49,065 nt of DNA from Spongiibacteraceae bacterium (GTDB taxonomy: Bacteria > Pseudomonadota > Gammaproteobacteria > Pseudomonadales > Spongiibacteraceae), in NCBI GenBank assembly GCA_002710725.1, contig PAKT01000028.1, positions 1 to 49,065 of the forward strand, in the 5' to 3' direction. Below, piece after piece: positions 45,942 to 49,065 of this stretch (positions within the stretch are counted from its first letter, which is position 1; each line of letters starts with the position of its first letter). A program made the position numbers and the translations under genes. The notes under the pieces were generated by a model that was not told the origin of the DNA, searched no databases, and saw only the letters and a program-made list of their open reading frames with translations.

Positions 45942-47309
45942 TCAGCCGGCGTCGATGCTGGAATTGGTCGGGCTGCGGTAGCCGGCTTGCACCGCATAGG
46001 TCGACAGCTGCAGGTGCATACCGTGAATGGTATTTCGGTACTGGCTCATTTCCGTCGCAGTGATCTTCTTGGCCTTGGGCAGTTTTTCCACAATGGTGCG
46101 TGGGTCGCGGTGCACCCCGTTCAGCAGGAATTCGTAGTGCAGGTGGGGGCCGGTGGCATAGCCGGTGGCGCCGACCCAGCCAATAATCTGTCGCTGATCA
46201 ACCCGTTCTCCTTTGCGCACGGCCTTGCGATCAAGGTGAAGATATTTGGTGATGTACTGGGAACCATGCTGGACGACGACATAGTTGCCGTTGGCTCTGG
46301 TATAGCCAGCCTCTAGAACCCGCCCATCACCTGCCGCATACACCGGCGTTCCGCGGGGTGCAGCGTAGTCTATGCCGCGATGGGGGCGCACGGTCTTGAA
46401 TACAGGGTGCAGGCGTTTAGGGTTAAACGGCGAAGAAATACGTGAAAATTCCAGTGGTGCCCGCAGGAAAGCCTTTTGCATACTTTCGCCATTCAAGGCG
46501 TAGTAACCGGTTTTGCCCAGAGAATCGGTGTAGCGGTAAGCCTGATAACTGCGCCCGCGATTGACGTACTCGGCTGCCAGAATCTTGCCGGCCTTGTAGC
46601 GCTCGCCGTCCAGATAGAGCTCTTCGTAGAGCACGATAAAGTGGTCGCCGGCGCGCACGTCGTAAACAAAATCCATTACGCCGCCAAAGATATTGGCCAG
46701 TTCCATGATCAGCCGTTCAGGCATATCCGCATCTTCGGCGGCTTTGTAAAGGGAGCTGGAGATGGTGGCGCTGGTCACGCGGGTGCGAACTTCGGGCTCG
46801 CGGTTCAGCTCGGAAACCTGAAAACCGTCTGGCGCACGCTCGTAGAGCAGGGTGGTCATCTCGCTCTTTTTGATCTTGAGGCCCAGCAGTTTGCCGCCTT
46901 CAATATGAAAGGCCAGCTCCTGGCCGGGTCTTAGCCGGGTTAGCGGGCGGGTCAGCTCGGTGCCGGTCAGCAGTTCGTGAACATCGCTAGCGCTCAGCCC
47001 TTGGCGCTGAAAAATGATAGACAGACTGTCGCCACTGCGAACCTTCGCTTCCTGCCAATGATCTGAGGGGGAAATTGCCTCGACAGCCGGGTTGAAGCGC
47101 TCAACCTCCGTGGGAGTGATATCCAGTGGCAGGGGAATGGCTGTGCGCTTGGCCTCGGCCTGTTCGCCAGGCAGCAACAACAACAGGGCCACGACCGCGC
47201 AAAACGTGGCAGCGGCTGCCACCAGTTGTTTCCCGGGCGGACGGCTTTTCTGCTGTCGATAGACTGATATGGGCTGCATGAATCCGGTGCGTCTTTTTTT
47301 GCTTGCCAC
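45942..47309 (-). CDS. M23-family peptidoglycan DD-metalloendopeptidase (MepM-like)
   Basis: Cleaves peptide cross-links to allow wall growth; the family member in E. coli is MepM. The 455 residues have a short cytoplasmic head, a membrane/signal helix (about 28-46), a LysM/OapA-like domain (about 65-150), the Csd3-like second domain and a C-terminal lysostaphin-type peptidase. Zinc ligands are in HRGIDYAAPRGTPVYAAGDG and GPHLHYEF. The first start is GTG at 47309; ATG at 47279 (MQPISVYRQQ) is also possible. It is divergent from tyrS and upstream of anmK, so sugar release and salvage are adjacent. Confidence 0.9.
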   Translation of the reverse strand: MASKKRRTGFMQPISVYRQQKSRPPGKQLVAAAATFCAVVALLLLLPGEQAEAKRTAIPLPLDITPTEVERFNPAVEAISPSDHWQEAKVRSGDSLSIIFQRQGLSASDVHELLTGTELTRPLTRLRPGQELAFHIEGGKLLGLKIKKSEMTTLLYERAPDGFQVSELNREPEVRTRVTSATISSSLYKAAEDADMPERLIMELANIFGGVMDFVYDVRAGDHFIVLYEELYLDGERYKAGKILAAEYVNRGRSYQAYRYTDSLGKTGYYALNGESMQKAFLRAPLEFSRISSPFNPKRLHPVFKTVRPHRGIDYAAPRGTPVYAAGDGRVLEAGYTRANGNYVVVQHGSQYITKYLHLDRKAVRKGERVDQRQIIGWVGATGYATGPHLHYEFLLNGVHRDPRTIVEKLPKAKKITATEMSQYRNTIHGMHLQLSTYAVQAGYRSPTNSSIDAG

Positions 47310-47357
47310 TATAACCCGCCAACGGACGATTGAGAACCGAGAGTAAATGTAATGCTG

Positions 47358-47385
47358 TTAAACACTTATTCAAGAAACCTATAAT
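47358..47385 (+). promoter_or_regulatory. Candidate sigma70 promoter of tyrS
   Basis: TTAAAC (47358-47363) and a perfect TATAAT (47380-47385) lie 16 bases apart, giving a leader of about 110 bases before tyrS. Confidence 0.6.
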
Positions 47386-47420
47386 AGAGTATGAGAGTGT
47401 GCTGATAAAGTGCCAGCTTA

Positions 47421-47445
47421 CCCCCGAGCGCTTGCAATTCGGGGG
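47421..47445 (+). promoter_or_regulatory. Hairpin in the tyrS leader
   Basis: CCCCCGA (47421-47427) pairs with TCGGGGG (47439-47445) around 11 bases. It is flanked by a direct repeat GTGCCAGCT (47410-47418 and 47458-47466), the second copy running into eight T residues. A leader structure that affects readthrough into tyrS is possible; no known leader family is recognised. Confidence 0.4.
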
Positions 47446-47503
47446 CTTTGCTGTATTGTGCCAGCTCTTTTTTTTGGGGCCATAAGAATATATCCGGAGT
47501 GTG

Positions 47504-48805
47504 ATGGTGGTAAACAATGAGTTGATTGCGGACTTGCAGGCCCGCGGCCTGATCGCGCAAATGAGCAGCGATGAAGAGTTGGCAAAACATCTGAGTGAAG
47601 GCCCCCGTACCCTCTATTGCGGCTTTGACCCAACTGCAGACAGCCTGCACATCGGCAGTCTGGTTCCCCTGCTGACGCTGAAGCGGTTTCAGCTCGCCGG
47701 CCACAAGCCTCTGGCGCTGGTGGGTGGTGCTACCGGCCTGATCGGCGATCCGAGCTTCAAAGCCCAGGAGCGACAGCTCAATACGCCCGACGTGGTTGCT
47801 GGCTGGGTCGACAGAATTCGCGCTCAGGTCAGCCAGTTTGTGGATTTCGACTGCGGCGAGCACTCTGCAGAAGTGGTCAATAATCTAGACTGGATCGGCC
47901 AGATCAATGTGCTGGATTTCCTGCGCGATGTCGGCAAGCACTTTGCCGTTAACGCGATGATTCAGAAAGAGTCGGTCAAGCAGCGGATTGAGCGCGACGG
48001 TGAGGGTATCTCCTTTACCGAATTCACCTACATGATTTTGCAGTCCTACGATTTTGCCGAGCTCAACCGGCGCAACGGCTGCACCCTGCAGATTGGGGGC
48101 TCGGATCAGTGGGGCAATATTACCGGTGGTATTGACCTCACGCGGCGCCTGAATCGCGCCCAGGTGTTTGGTCTGACCTTGCCGCTGGTCACCAAGGCCG
48201 ACGGCACCAAGTTTGGCAAGACCGAAGCCGGCACTATCTGGCTGGACCCGGCCAAAACCTCCCCTTACGCCTTTTATCAGTTCTGGCTCAATACCGCCGA
48301 TGCAGACGTATACAAGTTCTTGAAATTCTTTACCTTTCTCTCTCCTGTTGAGATTGATGAAATCGAGGCGTCCGATAAGGCTGCGCAGGGGCGCCCTGCG
48401 GCTCAGGGCATTCTGGCTCGGGAAGTGACTCGCTTGATTCACGGCGATGAGGGCCTGGCGGCGGCAGAAAGGATTACCGAGGCCCTCTTCAGTGGTAACG
48501 ATGAGAGCCTGTCGGCTGAGGATTACGCCCAACTGCAGTTGGATGGCCTGCCCAGTTCGGCGCTTGAGGTGTCGAGCCTGGAGCGAACGCCGCTCACGCA
48601 AGTACTGGCGGATGCTGGTCTCGCGTCAGGCAAGCAGGTAAAGGATGCGCTGGCGCGCAATGCGGTGCTGATCAACGGTCAAGCCGTCGGAATCGAAGAC
48701 ATGATGAAGTCTGTAGAAGTATTTGCTGCAGATCGGGCGCGATTCGACCGCTATTTTCTGGTGAAGCTGGGCAAGAAAAAATACCAGCTGTTTTTTATCC
48801 GCTAG
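47504..48805 (+). CDS. tyrS: Tyrosyl-tRNA synthetase
   Basis: Charges tRNA-Tyr. ATG at 47504 after GGAG gives 433 residues; GTG at 47501 and 47507 are alternatives. Class I signatures are HIGS (in [11 protein letters not shown]) and KFGKTE, with [15 protein letters not shown] between. The C-terminal S4 RNA-binding domain starts near 360 ([21 protein letters not shown] has its core). The placement directly before an rRNA operon and beside anmK matches tyrZ of P. aeruginosa. Confidence 0.96.
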   Translation: MVVNNELIADLQARGLIAQMSSDEELAKHLSEGPRTLYCGFDPTADSLHIGSLVPLLTLKRFQLAGHKPLALVGGATGLIGDPSFKAQERQLNTPDVVAGWVDRIRAQVSQFVDFDCGEHSAEVVNNLDWIGQINVLDFLRDVGKHFAVNAMIQKESVKQRIERDGEGISFTEFTYMILQSYDFAELNRRNGCTLQIGGSDQWGNITGGIDLTRRLNRAQVFGLTLPLVTKADGTKFGKTEAGTIWLDPAKTSPYAFYQFWLNTADADVYKFLKFFTFLSPVEIDEIEASDKAAQGRPAAQGILAREVTRLIHGDEGLAAAERITEALFSGNDESLSAEDYAQLQLDGLPSSALEVSSLERTPLTQVLADAGLASGKQVKDALARNAVLINGQAVGIEDMMKSVEVFAADRARFDRYFLVKLGKKKYQLFFIR

Positions 48806-48916
48806 CCGACTGCAGGTGGTTAGCCAGGCCCAGAGATGTTCTTTTGACTGGCATGGCATCTTTGCTGTTCAAGAAATAACCGCATGAAATTCTTTTAGAT
48901 TTTTTCTCAAAAGTGC

Positions 48917-48944
48917 TTGCAGCGCAGAGTAAGGTGTTTATAAT
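48917..48944 (+). promoter_or_regulatory. rRNA operon promoter
   Basis: TTGCAG (48917-48922), a 16-base spacer and a perfect TATAAT (48939-48944) are followed by a GC-rich discriminator GCGCACCTCG. An AT-rich stretch upstream (48886-48912) could serve as UP element. This combination and the boxA downstream indicate an rrn P1-type promoter, expected to be activated by Fis and shut down by ppGpp. Confidence 0.85.
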
Positions 48945-48950
48945 GCGCAC

Positions 48951-49065
48951 CTCGCTTGAGAGACACACTCTTAAGCGGATTCGACAGCCCCGGCGGCTTC
49001 GAGCTATTTAACAAATCGAGATTAAGTAATTTGTGTGGGCACTTGTGTGGCGATGTGACGACAAT
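48951..49065 (+). ncRNA. rRNA operon leader with boxA antitermination site (partial)
   Basis: GCTATTTAACAA at 49003-49014 matches the boxA consensus in 11 of 12 positions. About 20 bases later TTGTGTGGGCACTTG closely resembles the E. coli rrn leader. boxA loads the Nus complex for antitermination of rRNA transcription. The 16S gene itself is not reached; it should begin within about 200 bases beyond the window. Confidence 0.85.

Noticed and set aside
47467-47475. Eight T residues before tyrS as a full terminator
   Set aside because: No hairpin lies directly before the T tract; the nearest stem ends more than 20 bases upstream, so only a leader structure is noted.

Overview
The window is a gene-dense stretch of a gammaproteobacterial chromosome with moderately high GC and no mobile elements. 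Gene order strongly resembles Pseudomonas but is rearranged into blocks. From memory of P. aeruginosa PAO1, four blocks match: apaH-apaG-rsmA-pdxA-surA-lptD/amgK-murU; rpe-gph and trpE, then trpG-trpD-trpC/vfr/osmC-like and coq7; retS-purD-purH-fis-dusB-prmA-accC-accB-aroQ-dsbD; and argC-erpA-anmK-M23 peptidase-tyrS followed by an rRNA operon. Protein sequences are Pseudomonas-like but clearly divergent, so a relative such as a Cellvibrionales or other marine lineage is likely. That placement is inference.

Layout. 1-7241 (minus): 5' part of cca, then apaH, apaG, rsmA, pdxA, surA and lptD, mostly overlapping or a few bases apart. 7337-10377 (plus): amgK-murU (cell-wall sugar recycling), then rpe-gph, closed by a hairpin terminator that also encodes the end of a convergent DUF488 gene. 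11059-15170: a trp operon with a sigma70-type promoter, an 18-residue leader peptide ending in Trp-Arg-Trp, and trpE-G-D-C. 15237-17503: a Vfr/Crp regulator, an OsmC-like protein, a VOC protein and Coq7. 17526-28775 (minus): a RetS-like sensor whose phosphorelay residues are all replaced, then purD, purH, fis, dusB, a zinc-ribbon DUF3426 protein, prmA, accC, accB and aroQ. 28941-32927: dsbD, diverging from a PCuAC copper chaperone, a DUF2333 protein and a YajG-like lipoprotein. 33009-37701: a PfkB kinase diverging from mrcB (PBP1b), a Nudix hydrolase and a secreted NTR/TIMP-like protein. 37827-43177 (minus): an outer-membrane barrel protein, hemB, hemL, hemJ and a CLC chloride protein. 43342-48805: argC, erpA with an IscR-type operator, anmK, an M23 peptidase and tyrS. 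48917-49065: an rRNA operon promoter and boxA leader, with 16S rRNA expected just beyond the window.

Functional links. AnmK, AmgK and MurU form a peptidoglycan recycling route that returns anhydro-MurNAc to UDP-MurNAc. SurA and LptD build the outer membrane. HemB, HemL and HemJ are three heme-biosynthesis steps side by side. AccB, AccC and AroQ share a transcript. Fis and the rRNA promoter, which Fis usually activates, are both present.

No gene-free stretch exceeds 300 bases. The longer gaps are 10979-11242 (trp promoter and leader), 34002-34181 (divergent promoters with a 13-bp inverted repeat), 28776-28940 (two perfect dyads), 43178-43341 (nothing convincing), 47310-47503 (tyrS leader) and 48806-49065 (rrn promoter). 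No tRNA, CRISPR array, insertion sequence or defence system was seen. The least ordinary items are a small family of GACGTC-based hairpin repeats at three loci, the degenerate RetS-like protein, the trp leader peptide, the IscR site and a channel-like CLC protein.
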